This document shows positions 37,783 through 46,200 of a DNA stretch of 54,120 nt, piece after piece. The DNA comes from Candidatus Melainabacteria bacterium RIFCSPLOWO2_02_FULL_35_15 (GTDB taxonomy: Bacteria > Cyanobacteriota > Vampirovibrionia > 2-02-FULL-35-15). A model generated the notes under the pieces. The model was not told the origin of the DNA. It searched no databases and saw only the letters and a program-made list of their open reading frames with translations. The stretch covers positions 1 through 54,120 of the forward strand of contig MFRN01000040.1 of NCBI GenBank assembly GCA_001784585.1, read 5' to 3'. Position 1 is the stretch's first letter; each line of letters starts with the position of its first letter. Made by a program: the position numbers and the translations under genes.

Positions 37783-37815
37783 GAACATGCCGGATTGGCT
37801 GTTTTGGATGTCTAG
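37783..37815 (+). pseudogene. Duplicated 3' end of gyrB
   Basis: 33 bases that translate as [10 protein letters not shown] and a TAG stop, against [10 protein letters not shown] and TAA at the gyrB end (37626-37658). The five differences are all transitions; four keep the residue or the stop and one is Ile to Val. It is not connected to a start codon and is presumably a remnant. Confidence 0.8.
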
Positions 37816-37876
37816 TATTGATTTATAAAGTAAGCTAAGATATACTTTTGTAGCAATATAAAAATAGGTTATTATT

Positions 37877-38590
37877 ATGCCTTGCACTATCCTTACCAGG
37901 TTAGAACCAAATCATACAATCAATTTACAGAGGTTACCATTTTACCGTGCAAAGCTTAGCTCTAAATCAAGAGAGGAATTAATCAATGTTGTAATAAACA
38001 AAGCGGATAAAGGGATCAATGAAAGGATATCTGCACTATTTGAGCTTAGAGACAGACTGGAAAAATTGCCAGATAACTCAGATAACTCACCTCAAAAGCT
38101 GCTTACAAACAGAGAAGTTCAAGCGTTATATTATCTTATAACCGATGAAACTGAATTCCCTGTCATGGTTTATCCGGATGAGTTTACTGTAGAAGAAATT
38201 ACACATGAAAAGGGCCATGAAGACAGTACATATAAATTAAAAATTATAAGAGCTATTGAAGAAAATGATGCTGTACTTAGAGCACAAGCAGCACTACTTA
38301 TTGCAGATTTCGGTCAGGTTAGTAAAAAATACAAAGAGCTTAAGCATCGTTTAGTAGCTGCAATAACAGCTGTTCTTGGGAATATGGTTGCAGAACCGGA
38401 TCATTTGTTTTTACCAGAAACCGGAACTGCTGCTAAAGCAGAATCTGCTCCATCAATCCATTTTAAGAATTTTGTAGAAGCGCTTTACTTTATAGATGAA
38501 AAAGCCGGTGGGCATTTTATAAAAATCTTTAACATAAATATAAATGACTTCAGCCTTGATAGAAGAAACAGAAAAGCTAAAGCTTCGTAA
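37877..38590 (+). CDS. Hypothetical protein
   Basis: A 237-residue soluble protein with no signal peptide or membrane helix and no motif that I recognise. It is Lys/Glu/Leu-rich with several predicted helices (residues 30-62, ISALFELRDRLEKLPDN; 130-175, AVLRAQAALLIADFGQVSKK and LKHRLVAAITAVLGNMV), and ends with a basic tail DRRNRKAKAS. The codon use matches its neighbours. ATG at 37877 is preceded by a poor ribosome site. It sits between gyrB and prs, well separated from both, so it is probably a single-gene unit. Confidence 0.65.
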   Translation: MPCTILTRLEPNHTINLQRLPFYRAKLSSKSREELINVVINKADKGINERISALFELRDRLEKLPDNSDNSPQKLLTNREVQALYYLITDETEFPVMVYPDEFTVEEITHEKGHEDSTYKLKIIRAIEENDAVLRAQAALLIADFGQVSKKYKELKHRLVAAITAVLGNMVAEPDHLFLPETGTAAKAESAPSIHFKNFVEALYFIDEKAGGHFIKIFNININDFSLDRRNRKAKAS

Positions 38591-38694
38591 AAAGTATTTA
38601 ATTTAAAATTAAACATACTTACTTGTCTTTTTATTACAAATCTAGGACAATAAATCTGTTAACCCTGACATTTTTATTACAGAAAGGTATATAA

Positions 38695-39699
38695 ATGGTA
38701 GAAACTTTAATAAAAACAGAGGTAAATGAAAATCCTTTATTAATACCAATGAACGGAAAAAGATCAGTAAAAATATTTTCAGGCCGTGCAAATATACCTC
38801 TTTCAAAAGAAATTTGTGAATATTTGAAATTGCCTTTGGGAAAAATAAATATAGCACCGTTTTCAGATGGTGAACTCTATGTGCAAATCGAAGAGAGTGT
38901 AAGAGGCTGTGATGTTTTTTTAATCCAGCCTACCTGTCCACCGGTTAATGAAAATATAATGGAGCTTTTAATAGTTCTGGATGCACTAAAAAGAGCAAGT
39001 GCAGAAAAAATTACTATTGTTATTCCTTATTATGGTTATGGCAGGCAGGACAGAAAAGCTGCCGGCCGTGAACCAATTACTGCAAAGCTGGTTGCAGACT
39101 TGCTTTGCATGTCTGGTACCACCAGAATTCTTGCTCTTGATTTACATGCTACACAGATAATGGGATTCTTTGATGTCCTTGTCGATCATTTATTTGCCAC
39201 ACCAGTCCTTGTAAAATACATTGAATCTTTAAACTTAAAGGATATTGTAATAGTAAGCCCTGATGTAGGCGGTGTCACCAGGGCTCGTGCATTTGCCAAA
39301 AAACTAAATGCTCCGATTGCAATTTTAGATAAAAGAAGACCAGTAGATAAACACAATACTGTCGAGGTCATTAATATCATCGGTGAAATAAAAGATAAAA
39401 CCTGTATCATGGTAGACGACATGATTGATACTGCAGGTACTATTACTCAGGGAGCTGCACTGCTTGTAAAAGAAGGAGCAAAAGAAGTTCTGGCCTGTTC
39501 TACACATGCAGTTTTATCGGGTCCTGCAAAAGAAAGAATAGATAAATCTCCTTTAAGTACATTAATAGTTACAAATTCTATTCAGGTTCCAAAAGAAAGA
39601 ACACCAAAGAAACTAAAGATTTTAAGCGTAGCTCCATTATTAGCAGAAGCTATTAAGAGAATACATCTTGATGATTCTGTCAGTGAGATGTTTGCATAA
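38695..39699 (+). CDS. prs: Ribose-phosphate pyrophosphokinase
   Basis: A 334-residue enzyme making PRPP from ribose 5-phosphate and ATP, for nucleotide, His and Trp synthesis. SVKIFSGRANIPLSKEIC opens the fold; FSDGELYVQIEESVRGCDVF, YYGYGRQDRKAAGREPITAK and the PRPP-binding VDDMIDTAGTITQGA are all intact, as is the flexible-loop DLHATQIMGFF. The first 20 residues before MNGKRSVKIFSG are longer than in many Prs proteins, so a start at the internal ATG is conceivable; but AGAAAGG lies seven bases before the ATG at 38695, favouring it. Confidence 0.96.
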   Translation: MVETLIKTEVNENPLLIPMNGKRSVKIFSGRANIPLSKEICEYLKLPLGKINIAPFSDGELYVQIEESVRGCDVFLIQPTCPPVNENIMELLIVLDALKRASAEKITIVIPYYGYGRQDRKAAGREPITAKLVADLLCMSGTTRILALDLHATQIMGFFDVLVDHLFATPVLVKYIESLNLKDIVIVSPDVGGVTRARAFAKKLNAPIAILDKRRPVDKHNTVEVINIIGEIKDKTCIMVDDMIDTAGTITQGAALLVKEGAKEVLACSTHAVLSGPAKERIDKSPLSTLIVTNSIQVPKERTPKKLKILSVAPLLAEAIKRIHLDDSVSEMFA

Positions 39700-39744
39700 G
39701 TTATAATAAACCCTGGTCAGCAATATAGTATTGCACATAAGCAA

Positions 39745-39834
39745 AGAATGTCCGTAAGCGACATTCTGAGCGTGTAAAGTAAAACAGAAAAATAGCAAGG
39801 CGTCTGCATAGCAGTGCTGAAGCGTTATAAAAAA
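39745..39834 (+). repeat. Hairpin element directly before tRNA-Val
   Basis: Perfect 8-pair stem AGAATGTC (39745-39752) and GACATTCT (39760-39767), loop CGTAAGC, followed by GAGCGTGTAA (39768-39777). The plan, loop ending and ten-base tail match the element after gyrB, while the stem sequence differs. It ends at or near the tRNA gene start; the right boundary is approximate. Confidence 0.6.
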
Positions 39835-39906
39835 GGGCAGTTGGCTCAGTGGTAGAGCACCTCGTTTACACCGAGGGGGTCAGGGGTTCAAATCCCTTAC
39901 TGCCCA
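39835..39906 (+). tRNA. tRNA-Val, anticodon UAC
   Basis: Cloverleaf read by eye: acceptor GGGCAGT pairs with ACTGCCC (39899-39905), D arm GCTC/GAGC, anticodon stem CCTCG/CGAGG with loop TTTACAC (anticodon TAC), T arm with GGTTCAAAT-type loop. Discriminator A at 39906; the CCA end is not encoded. UAC can read all valine codons if the wobble base is modified. Confidence 0.97.
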
Positions 39907-39942
39907 GGTTTTGATAAATACATCAAAAATAAAGGAGATTTT

Positions 39943-40314
39943 ATGAGAGCAGATCCAATATGTTTTAAACACGCAGGAATATTTATTGATAGGTTTGCAA
40001 GACAAAGTATGACTTATCAGTGGGGTAGAATTAGTCAGTCTTTTAATGTCAGCACGCTATCTGAATATTTAGAAAGTCTGGATCCGGAATGCAAGAAGTT
40101 AATAGCTAAAAAGATTGATATGGATGAAAAATTCAATAAACCTTTCATTGAGCAGTTAATATTGCCTGCTGTAACAAGTGGAAAATTGCCGGAAGATAAG
40201 GAACTTTTAGACAAATTAAATTCTTTAAAAATTGAAGGGGGTATAGATTTTTTTGAAGAAGAATTTGCTCGGATACTATTAAATGCAACTACTGTTTGGC
40301 TAACAACAGCTTAA
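39943..40314 (+). CDS. Hypothetical protein
   Basis: A 123-residue soluble protein, no known motif. AAAGGAG lies seven bases before the ATG, one of the better ribosome sites in the window, which argues for a real, well-expressed gene. The sequence is helical and acidic (LESLDPECKKLIAKKIDMDE, ILPAVTSGKLPEDKELLDKL). It follows tRNA-Val by 36 bases and converges on the membrane methyltransferase gene. I see no clue to function. Confidence 0.7.
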   Translation: MRADPICFKHAGIFIDRFARQSMTYQWGRISQSFNVSTLSEYLESLDPECKKLIAKKIDMDEKFNKPFIEQLILPAVTSGKLPEDKELLDKLNSLKIEGGIDFFEEEFARILLNATTVWLTTA

Positions 40315-40325
40315 TTGGATATTTG

Positions 40326-40440
40326 AATGTGACATATGTGTAAGTCCTGGTTTAGTTCAGTTCAGCAAACCTCGCTTCCTTGGATAGCCCAGATTTAGGA
40401 CATGATCATGATGCACTTGGAGTATCTGAGCAGTCACATT
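40326..40440. other. 115-base inverted-repeat element between convergent genes
   Basis: AATGTGAC (40326-40333) pairs perfectly with GTCACATT (40433-40440), and an inner GTCCT/AGGAC pair encloses further partial pairing; CATGATCATG at 40401-40410 is itself palindromic. On the plus strand the outer stem is followed by TTACTTTTA. It could be a bidirectional terminator or a structured RNA. Confidence 0.45.
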
Positions 40441-40458
40441 TTACTTTTATGAGGGCTA

Positions 40459-41532
40459 TTAAAACACCCCTGGTATAAACCTGTATTTGACTTTTTTCAT
40501 ATAAGCACGATACTCAGGATCTTTTGCTAAGTGCCTCTCTTCTGTAATTGCACGGAGACCATAAACAAGGTTCCAGCATAAAAGCGGCAGAATATTATGT
40601 CCGCCTTTCATGTATTGAAGATGTTCAAACCACCATGCAATATTTTTTGATGCGTAGGCAGGGTGTCTTATAAATCTGTAAGGACCGCGGGCCACTATTC
40701 CTTTATTACTTAAATTACTAAACCTTACTCCAAGAGCTATCGTTCCCCAGACAAATATTCCATACAGGAAAATGATGATTACTCTAACAAAGATTTTCTG
40801 TTCCTCTGTAAGCTGAATATAAAAATTCTGATTGTCATATAGCGGAAAATATATGCTGCTTGTCTGGTTAAACGGAGGATAACACATAAGTGCTACTGCC
40901 CATCCAAACATTGTAGGTTCAACTGATTTTGTTTTATTCCCAAGCCATTTTAATTCAAGACCATATCCGACTAATGCAATACCTGTATCAACCACAAATA
41001 AAAAATTATAAATTAGGTCCAGAAACCAGTTGCAAAGCGGTATCCCGTCCATTGGTGTAGAAATATTTACCATTAACTGCTGTACAGTGCTTACATGATG
41101 GAACATAAACATTGCCATAAGAGGAAGAAAAAAACCTTTCACAAGACAAGTTAATAAAAAATTGTTAAATCTTTTTACTTTGAACAGCCCTGCAATCTGT
41201 TCAAAATCCCTGTTTGCAAGTGCAAGACCAATCCGCTTTAAAAATACAAAAAATATTATTGTAGGATCCCGAAAATCATCTTTTAAGCGATAATTAAACT
41301 TCAATGTAAGCCATGTATATGGCAGAGCTAATACACAAAAAACCATATAAGTACCATGAATAAGAACCCTGGCATTGTCAAAGTCACGATTTAAATAATA
41401 GGGATGATTATTATATAAGAAGAAAAAGAAACTTACGATTAACCACAGACTAAAAAACCGCCAAAAGACAGATTGCCCAAACCCTTTAATTGGCCGATAA
41501 ACATCTCTGACATAAGTAGTTTTTTCTTTCAT
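40459..41532 (-). CDS. Membrane methyltransferase of the ICMT/PEMT type
   Basis: A 357-residue protein with about seven helices. The C-terminal part carries the family signature VARGPYRFIRHPAYASKNIA and, near the end, EERHLAKDPEYRAYMKKVKYRFIPG, as in isoprenylcysteine carboxyl methyltransferase and phospholipid methyltransferase-like proteins. It presumably methylates a lipid or membrane molecule with SAM; the natural substrate is unknown. It lies 26 bases after lepB on the same strand and is likely co-transcribed with it. Confidence 0.82.
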   Translation of the reverse strand: MKEKTTYVRDVYRPIKGFGQSVFWRFFSLWLIVSFFFFLYNNHPYYLNRDFDNARVLIHGTYMVFCVLALPYTWLTLKFNYRLKDDFRDPTIIFFVFLKRIGLALANRDFEQIAGLFKVKRFNNFLLTCLVKGFFLPLMAMFMFHHVSTVQQLMVNISTPMDGIPLCNWFLDLIYNFLFVVDTGIALVGYGLELKWLGNKTKSVEPTMFGWAVALMCYPPFNQTSSIYFPLYDNQNFYIQLTEEQKIFVRVIIIFLYGIFVWGTIALGVRFSNLSNKGIVARGPYRFIRHPAYASKNIAWWFEHLQYMKGGHNILPLLCWNLVYGLRAITEERHLAKDPEYRAYMKKVKYRFIPGVF

Positions 41533-41558
41533 TTATTTATAAAGCATAATATTATTTT

Positions 41559-42314
41559 TTAAAAACTTAGTATCTTTTGTGTTTGCTGCAATAACATTGG
41601 TTTTTCTTTTAATACTCTCCAAACAATTACTGCCGCCCTGCCAACAACTCTTCCGGTGTCTAAGAATCCCCAGACGTGACTATCCTGACTTCTGTTTCTG
41701 TTGTCACCCATCATAAACAAATAACCTTTTGGAACAATGATTTTACCTGATTTCCCCTTTCTTCTGTAAACATCTATATCAGCTAAACCTATACAGTTAT
41801 AATTTGGAACCTCATTTACATAGGGCTCAATAAGAAGCATTCCATTAATAAATACACCTTCTCCTTTATGTATTTCAATTACATCCCCAGGCAAACCAAT
41901 TACCCGCTTAATATAAGCATCATCCTGAGGCAAAAATGGCAATCCTGTCCATCTGGCAAAAATGCTAAGAGGATCATAATGCAGGTCTTTACCGCGATTT
42001 CCTTCCGGAGGAGGATAAAATACTAAAATATCCCCGCGCTGAGTTGGAAAATTTAAGCCCAGCATTTTTAAATTTTTTGTAACTTTTTCAACAATTAAAC
42101 GATCATTTACTCTTAGAGTCGGAACCATTGATTCACTTGGAATATACCTGGCTTCAATAAACCCCTGCCTTATTATAATTAAAAGGAACAGCGTAACTAC
42201 TATAAGCTCAATAGTTTCTCTAAAGAATAAATAAACCTTGGTCTTTAACGGAGCTTTAGTTTCTCTATTATTTAATTTGTTTTCTTGTTTTAATTCTTCT
42301 TCTTGTAACTGCAT
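41559..42314 (-). CDS. lepB: Signal peptidase I
   Basis: A 251-residue membrane protease that removes signal peptides from exported proteins. One N-terminal helix (about 34-50) is followed by the nucleophile Ser62 in YIPSESMVPTLRVNDRL, then RGDILVFYPPPEG, the general base Lys136 in DDAYIKRVIGLPGDVIEI, and the MGDNRNRSQDSHVWGF box. All catalytic boxes are present. TATAAT (42322-42327) ends seven bases before its ATG, without a ribosome site. Gene order lepB then the membrane methyltransferase gene. Confidence 0.96.
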   Translation of the reverse strand: MQLQEEELKQENKLNNRETKAPLKTKVYLFFRETIELIVVTLFLLIIIRQGFIEARYIPSESMVPTLRVNDRLIVEKVTKNLKMLGLNFPTQRGDILVFYPPPEGNRGKDLHYDPLSIFARWTGLPFLPQDDAYIKRVIGLPGDVIEIHKGEGVFINGMLLIEPYVNEVPNYNCIGLADIDVYRRKGKSGKIIVPKGYLFMMGDNRNRSQDSHVWGFLDTGRVVGRAAVIVWRVLKEKPMLLQQTQKILSF

Positions 42315-42321
42315 AAGAAAT

Positions 42322-42327
42322 ATTATA
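42322..42327 (-). promoter_or_regulatory. TATAAT box of lepB
   Basis: A perfect minus-10 box on the minus strand, seven bases before the ATG at 42314; predicted leaderless or nearly so. Confidence 0.5.
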
Positions 42328-42389
42328 GTAATTTAGCACACAACTGTATAAAGTTTTGATATCATGATTTGTATTGTGAATGTGAAACT

Positions 42390-42416
42390 TATAATTTCTA
42401 TATTAAGTTTAGGAGG
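42390..42416 (+). promoter_or_regulatory. Promoter and ribosome site of the thioredoxin-like gene
   Basis: TATAAT (42390-42395) followed at 42411-42416 by the full Shine-Dalgarno sequence AGGAGG, five bases before a GTG start. This is the classical leadered arrangement, in contrast to several genes nearby. Confidence 0.55.
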
Positions 42417-42421
42417 AGTAA

Positions 42422-42910
42422 GTGTTTAAGAATATACTTTTTATTTTAATATTAATCTCTTTTATTGGATTGAATTTGAATAGTCCTTCAAGTGCCTTCT
42501 TCTTTAAAAAACATAAGCAAGCTACAAAAATTAACGAAAGAGGAACAGAGCAAACAGCAGGTGAAAAAAAGATAATCATGGCTGAAATTTATGCCGGCTG
42601 GTGTCCTGGTTGTAAAAATATACAGCCTACTGTAGATCAACTTGTTAAAGATTTTCCACAAATTGAATTTGTTCAACTCGATGTTTCTACCCCGTCAAAG
42701 GCAGAAGCTTCACAAAAAATAGCAAAAGAGCATATGATCCTTGATTTTTATAATGCAAATAAAAGTAAAACGGCAACTATTGGTATTATTGTTCCAACCT
42801 CAGGAGAAGTAGTCTCAGTGTTTCATAATGAGAATAACGAAGAATCTTACAAAAGTGCAATTCAGGATGCTCAGGTAAAAGAAAATGAGCTGCACCTTCC
42901 GCCGGCATAA
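42422..42910 (+). CDS. Exported thioredoxin-like protein
   Basis: A 162-residue protein with an N-terminal hydrophobic segment (3-25, FKNILFILILISFIGLNLN) ending in SPSSAFFF, so probably a signal peptide or anchor. The thioredoxin fold follows: MAEIYAGWCPGCKNIQP with the redox pair Cys61 and Cys64, and QIEFVQLDVS. It probably forms or reduces disulfides, or delivers electrons, in the periplasm. GTG start with AGGAGG upstream. The MlaD gene begins nine bases later, so both are probably in one operon. Confidence 0.82.
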   Translation: MFKNILFILILISFIGLNLNSPSSAFFFKKHKQATKINERGTEQTAGEKKIIMAEIYAGWCPGCKNIQPTVDQLVKDFPQIEFVQLDVSTPSKAEASQKIAKEHMILDFYNANKSKTATIGIIVPTSGEVVSVFHNENNEESYKSAIQDAQVKENELHLPPA

Positions 42911-42919
42911 AAAATTTTT

Positions 42920-43903
42920 ATGATCAGGTTAGCAATATTTTTATTAGGTATTTTTATTCTTGTACTTGGCATATATATTTACTTCAATCCAGAAGAAACT
43001 TTTGAGGCAAAATTTAAAAATATTGACGGATTACCTAAAGGGGCACCAGTTACTGCACTGGGAGTAAAAGTAGGTGAAGTAGTCAGGACCAGATCAATAA
43101 GTGACGGAGTTATAGTTACTGTAAAAATTACCAATAAATCATTTCTAAAGCCTCTGCCAGGTTCACAATTAACAATTACTTCATTTAGGCCAAGTCAGGG
43201 CAGGGTTCTTGAAATAAGTGCACCCGATGAGAACATAGATACAAATAAAGCATACATTACCCAGGAACCGGTTACAAATGAATCCTGGTTACACGCTTCA
43301 CTTGAATTACTGGAGGGACTTAAAGAAATCTCCGGTCAGATTATAAAATATGTCACTCCGGAAAATTTTGCCAAAGCAAGAATAGCTTTTTCCAGAGCAT
43401 CCGAATCATTAAACGAAGCAGCAAATAATTTTCTTGCTCATGAATCAGATCTAATAAGCATGAAGCAAAAACTTACAAAAAAAACCACAGAAGCAAATAA
43501 ACTCTTAATTCAGACACAAAAACCAATAGCAGCATTAAATAAAGTTATAAATGATAAGAATATTACTGCTTCATTTAAAGGTAATCTTAAAGAATTTTCA
43601 GATGATTTAACAAAAATATCTCAGAATATTTCAAATCCAAAGTTTACCGCTGATCTAAAAAATTTTAAAACAAATATTTTAAACCGCTTAAACGAAGTAA
43701 ATACTTCTTTAACTTCAGTCAGTGGCAGCGTAACTGATTCCGAGTCAATAAAAAATCTCAGGGATTTTAATATTCACATAGAAAAATTAAATGCTTTTTA
43801 TGATGAACTGAATAAAAAAGATATTATAAAAACTGCAAAAGGTTCCGTGAAAAAAGCCAGAGAAGTTACTACAATGCTGGCTAAGCAAACCTCTCACTTC
43901 TAG
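42920..43903 (+). CDS. MlaD-type (MCE domain) lipid-transport protein
   Basis: A 327-residue protein with one N-terminal helix (2-22) and then the MCE domain: FEAKFKNIDGLPKGAPVTAL, GVKVGEVVRT, VTVKITNKSFLKPLPGSQLT. The rest is long alpha-helical with heptads (residues 140-320). MCE proteins form rings between the membranes that carry phospholipids, here with no visible permease or ATPase partner in the window. Its TAG stop overlaps the nurA stop as CTAG (43900-43903). Confidence 0.85.
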   Translation: MIRLAIFLLGIFILVLGIYIYFNPEETFEAKFKNIDGLPKGAPVTALGVKVGEVVRTRSISDGVIVTVKITNKSFLKPLPGSQLTITSFRPSQGRVLEISAPDENIDTNKAYITQEPVTNESWLHASLELLEGLKEISGQIIKYVTPENFAKARIAFSRASESLNEAANNFLAHESDLISMKQKLTKKTTEANKLLIQTQKPIAALNKVINDKNITASFKGNLKEFSDDLTKISQNISNPKFTADLKNFKTNILNRLNEVNTSLTSVSGSVTDSESIKNLRDFNIHIEKLNAFYDELNKKDIIKTAKGSVKKAREVTTMLAKQTSHF

Positions 43904-45126
43904 ACAAAACTAACTCTCTTTTTTAATTCTTTATTTGAAAGCCTTACAAGGCTTTGTTTTCCTTTAAGTAATTGTTCTTTAATTAGATTATAAAAGACTT
44001 GTCGATCCGTTTTATTAATTACTGCCACAAGATGTGCTTCACTTAATGTCACCGGATAGCCAAAGCCTACCTTGCACTGAAGTGCAACTGCATTATGCAT
44101 TAAATTAAGCAGGCTTTTATCGTTTGCTACATAAGACGGGATCTCTACTCTTGCTATTTCAGAGCCTGTGTTTATATAGAAAAATGATACTTTTAAATCA
44201 TCAGGATAGTAATTTAGTATTTTGCTGTTTGATTTAAACAAGATTGTTCGTGCACCAGGCTTGGTATTTTTACCTGTAAAATATTTTTCAATTAATCTTC
44301 TGTCCAATACAGGTACATAGTCCTGACAAGGATTACAGGAAAGGTTCCTGGGATCAAGGTTTCCACAATACTTTTTACAGTCTACGGATTTATAGGGACA
44401 TTTGCAGATTCTAAGCATATTTATTAAATCATTTGATCTTGAATTGCTAAGAAAACTGGCTACCGGAACATGAAGAGATTTTAATTCGTGCATTGCAGAT
44501 GAAAATCTTTTTATAAAGTTTTCTATAAAATAACTGTTAAATTTTTCTATGTGCCAGTGAATTAATGTTCCATCAAGCAGCGCTACTATCGGTAATTTAT
44601 ATTTGCTGTAACTTTTTGCCAGCTTAAGGAGTTCTTCTATCTCTTTTAAAGTTCGTTCATAAGAGATCAGGTCATCTTCCTGGATATTTTCACTTCCAAT
44701 TTTTGAATTTATTTCTTCCTGAGAATTATAAACAGTAGGTTCACTGGAAAGATTAACAGGAATGTCTTTTGCAAAGTAAGGGATACTTATAAGCCCAATA
44801 TTAATTAAAAACGAACCTGTAATTTCATGCGCAGACGGATTAATCTGTGATCCATCAGTAGCAACAGTTATATGTGGTGTAGAAAATTTTTCATCATGGT
44901 TTATGATTTGTTCCAGTGATTCATTACTTTCAGGCAGGGCAAAGAAAAAGTTTGCTTTTTTTGATTCCCGGGTTTCATATAGCTTTGCTTTAAGTTCTTC
45001 CTGATTATTTAGTACAAGTTCAAAAAGTTTAAAGGTAGAATCTAATCTGTTTTTATTTAAGTTCTGAACATTATTGTTTTCAATGTTTTTAAGCTGAATA
45101 ATAACTTTTTTAAGGTCTAGTGGCAT
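43900..45126 (-). CDS. nurA: NurA-domain nuclease
   Basis: About 408 residues. TVATDGSQINPSAHEI, with Asp91, and PIVALLDGTLIHWHIEKF, with a second acidic residue, are the metal-binding motifs of NurA 5'-3' nucleases; MHNAVALQCKVGFGYPVTLSEAHL is the conserved C-terminal region. In archaea NurA works with the helicase HerA in DNA end resection; no HerA gene is in the window. Between the halves is a six-cysteine segment (CKCPYKSVDCKKYCG ... CNPC), unusual for the family. I chose ATG at 45126 because the GTG at 45168 would overlap pheS. TATACT lies six bases upstream. Confidence 0.85.
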   Translation of the reverse strand: MPLDLKKVIIQLKNIENNNVQNLNKNRLDSTFKLFELVLNNQEELKAKLYETRESKKANFFFALPESNESLEQIINHDEKFSTPHITVATDGSQINPSAHEITGSFLINIGLISIPYFAKDIPVNLSSEPTVYNSQEEINSKIGSENIQEDDLISYERTLKEIEELLKLAKSYSKYKLPIVALLDGTLIHWHIEKFNSYFIENFIKRFSSAMHELKSLHVPVASFLSNSRSNDLINMLRICKCPYKSVDCKKYCGNLDPRNLSCNPCQDYVPVLDRRLIEKYFTGKNTKPGARTILFKSNSKILNYYPDDLKVSFFYINTGSEIARVEIPSYVANDKSLLNLMHNAVALQCKVGFGYPVTLSEAHLVAVINKTDRQVFYNLIKEQLLKGKQSLVRLSNKELKKRVSFV

Positions 45127-45132
45127 AAGTGA

Positions 45133-45147
45133 AGTATATTCTATAAT
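45133..45147. promoter_or_regulatory. Divergent minus-10 boxes for nurA and pheS
   Basis: On the minus strand TATACT (45133-45138) ends six bases before the nurA ATG; on the plus strand TATAAT (45142-45147) ends eight bases before the pheS ATG. The 29-base gap between the two genes has room for little else, so both transcripts should be nearly leaderless. Confidence 0.5.
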
Positions 45148-45155
45148 ATAAAACG

Positions 45156-46193
45156 ATGATAAATACACTAGAAGCAGAAATTGACAAGTTAAAAAAAGAA
45201 ATTGAACAAGAGTCTTCAGATATTAGTAATCTGCACTCTCTTGAATCATTTCGTATTAAATATTTAGGTGAAAAGAGTTTTTTAATCAGAGAGCAAAATA
45301 ATCTAAAAATTCTTTCTAAAGATGAAAGACCTGTCTATGGAAAATTACTTAATGATTTAAAAAATTTTATTCAGAGTATTTACGACAAGAAAAAATTATT
45401 TATAGAAGAAAGGGAATTAGAAGACAAACTCTCAGAACAAAAATTTGATATTACTTTACCCGGCGCCCCGCATGAAGCAGGTCATGAACATCCTCTAAGT
45501 ATTGTTACAAATGAAATTGTTGAAATATTTAATGGTATGGGATTTACAGTGGTTCAGGGACCTGAAGTAGAAACTGAGTTTTATAATTTTACTGCTCTAA
45601 ATACTCCTTTTGATCACCCAGCCAGGGATGAACAAGATACCTTTTATACAAATATAGCTCCACATGTGCTTTTACGCAGTCACACTTCTACCATTCAGAT
45701 AAGAGCTATGGAAAAAATGAAACCACCATTGCGCGTTCTGGCTCATGGACGGGTTTACAGAAATGAAGAAATCAATGCCAGAAAAATGCCGTTTTTTCAC
45801 CAGCTTGAAATTTTGGCTGTTGAAAAAGATCTTACGTTTGGGAATATGAAGTGGGTCTTAAATGAATTTCTTAAAAACTTTTTCGGAAAAGAAATTAAAA
45901 CAAGATTCAGGCCGGACTTTTTCCCTTTTACAGAACCAAGTGCTGAACTGGATGCCCAGTGCCCTTTTTGTGGCGGAGCAGGATGCGGTACATGTGGAAA
46001 CAAGGGCTGGTTAGAACTTCTTGGATGTGGAATGGTAGACCCAAATGTACTTAAAGCAGTAGATATTAATCCCGACGAATGGATTGGATTTGCTGCCGGC
46101 CTTGGGCTTGAAAGGTTTACAATGTTAAAGTATAAGATTCCTGATATTAGATACTTTTTCACAGGTGATTTAAGATTTTTAAAGCAGTTTTAA
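45156..46193 (+). CDS. pheS: Phenylalanyl-tRNA synthetase alpha subunit
   Basis: A 345-residue class II synthetase subunit. The N-terminal coiled coil covers residues 1-90; PHEAGHEHPLSIVTNEIVEI, LLRSHTSTIQIRAMEKM, RVYRNEEINARKMPFFHQLE and GLGLERFTMLKYKIPDIRYF are the class II motifs. A short four-cysteine zinc site, CPFCGGAGCGTCGNKGW, precedes the last motif and is common in PheS of several phyla. The pheT gene is not adjacent, which is usual in some lineages. yqeK follows after seven bases. Confidence 0.96.
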   Translation: MINTLEAEIDKLKKEIEQESSDISNLHSLESFRIKYLGEKSFLIREQNNLKILSKDERPVYGKLLNDLKNFIQSIYDKKKLFIEERELEDKLSEQKFDITLPGAPHEAGHEHPLSIVTNEIVEIFNGMGFTVVQGPEVETEFYNFTALNTPFDHPARDEQDTFYTNIAPHVLLRSHTSTIQIRAMEKMKPPLRVLAHGRVYRNEEINARKMPFFHQLEILAVEKDLTFGNMKWVLNEFLKNFFGKEIKTRFRPDFFPFTEPSAELDAQCPFCGGAGCGTCGNKGWLELLGCGMVDPNVLKAVDINPDEWIGFAAGLGLERFTMLKYKIPDIRYFFTGDLRFLKQF

Positions 46194-46200
46194 CTTTTAC

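Noticed and set aside
45127-45168. GTG start for NurA at 45168
   Set aside because: It would overlap the divergent pheS gene and its promoter; the ATG at 45126 is a normal start.
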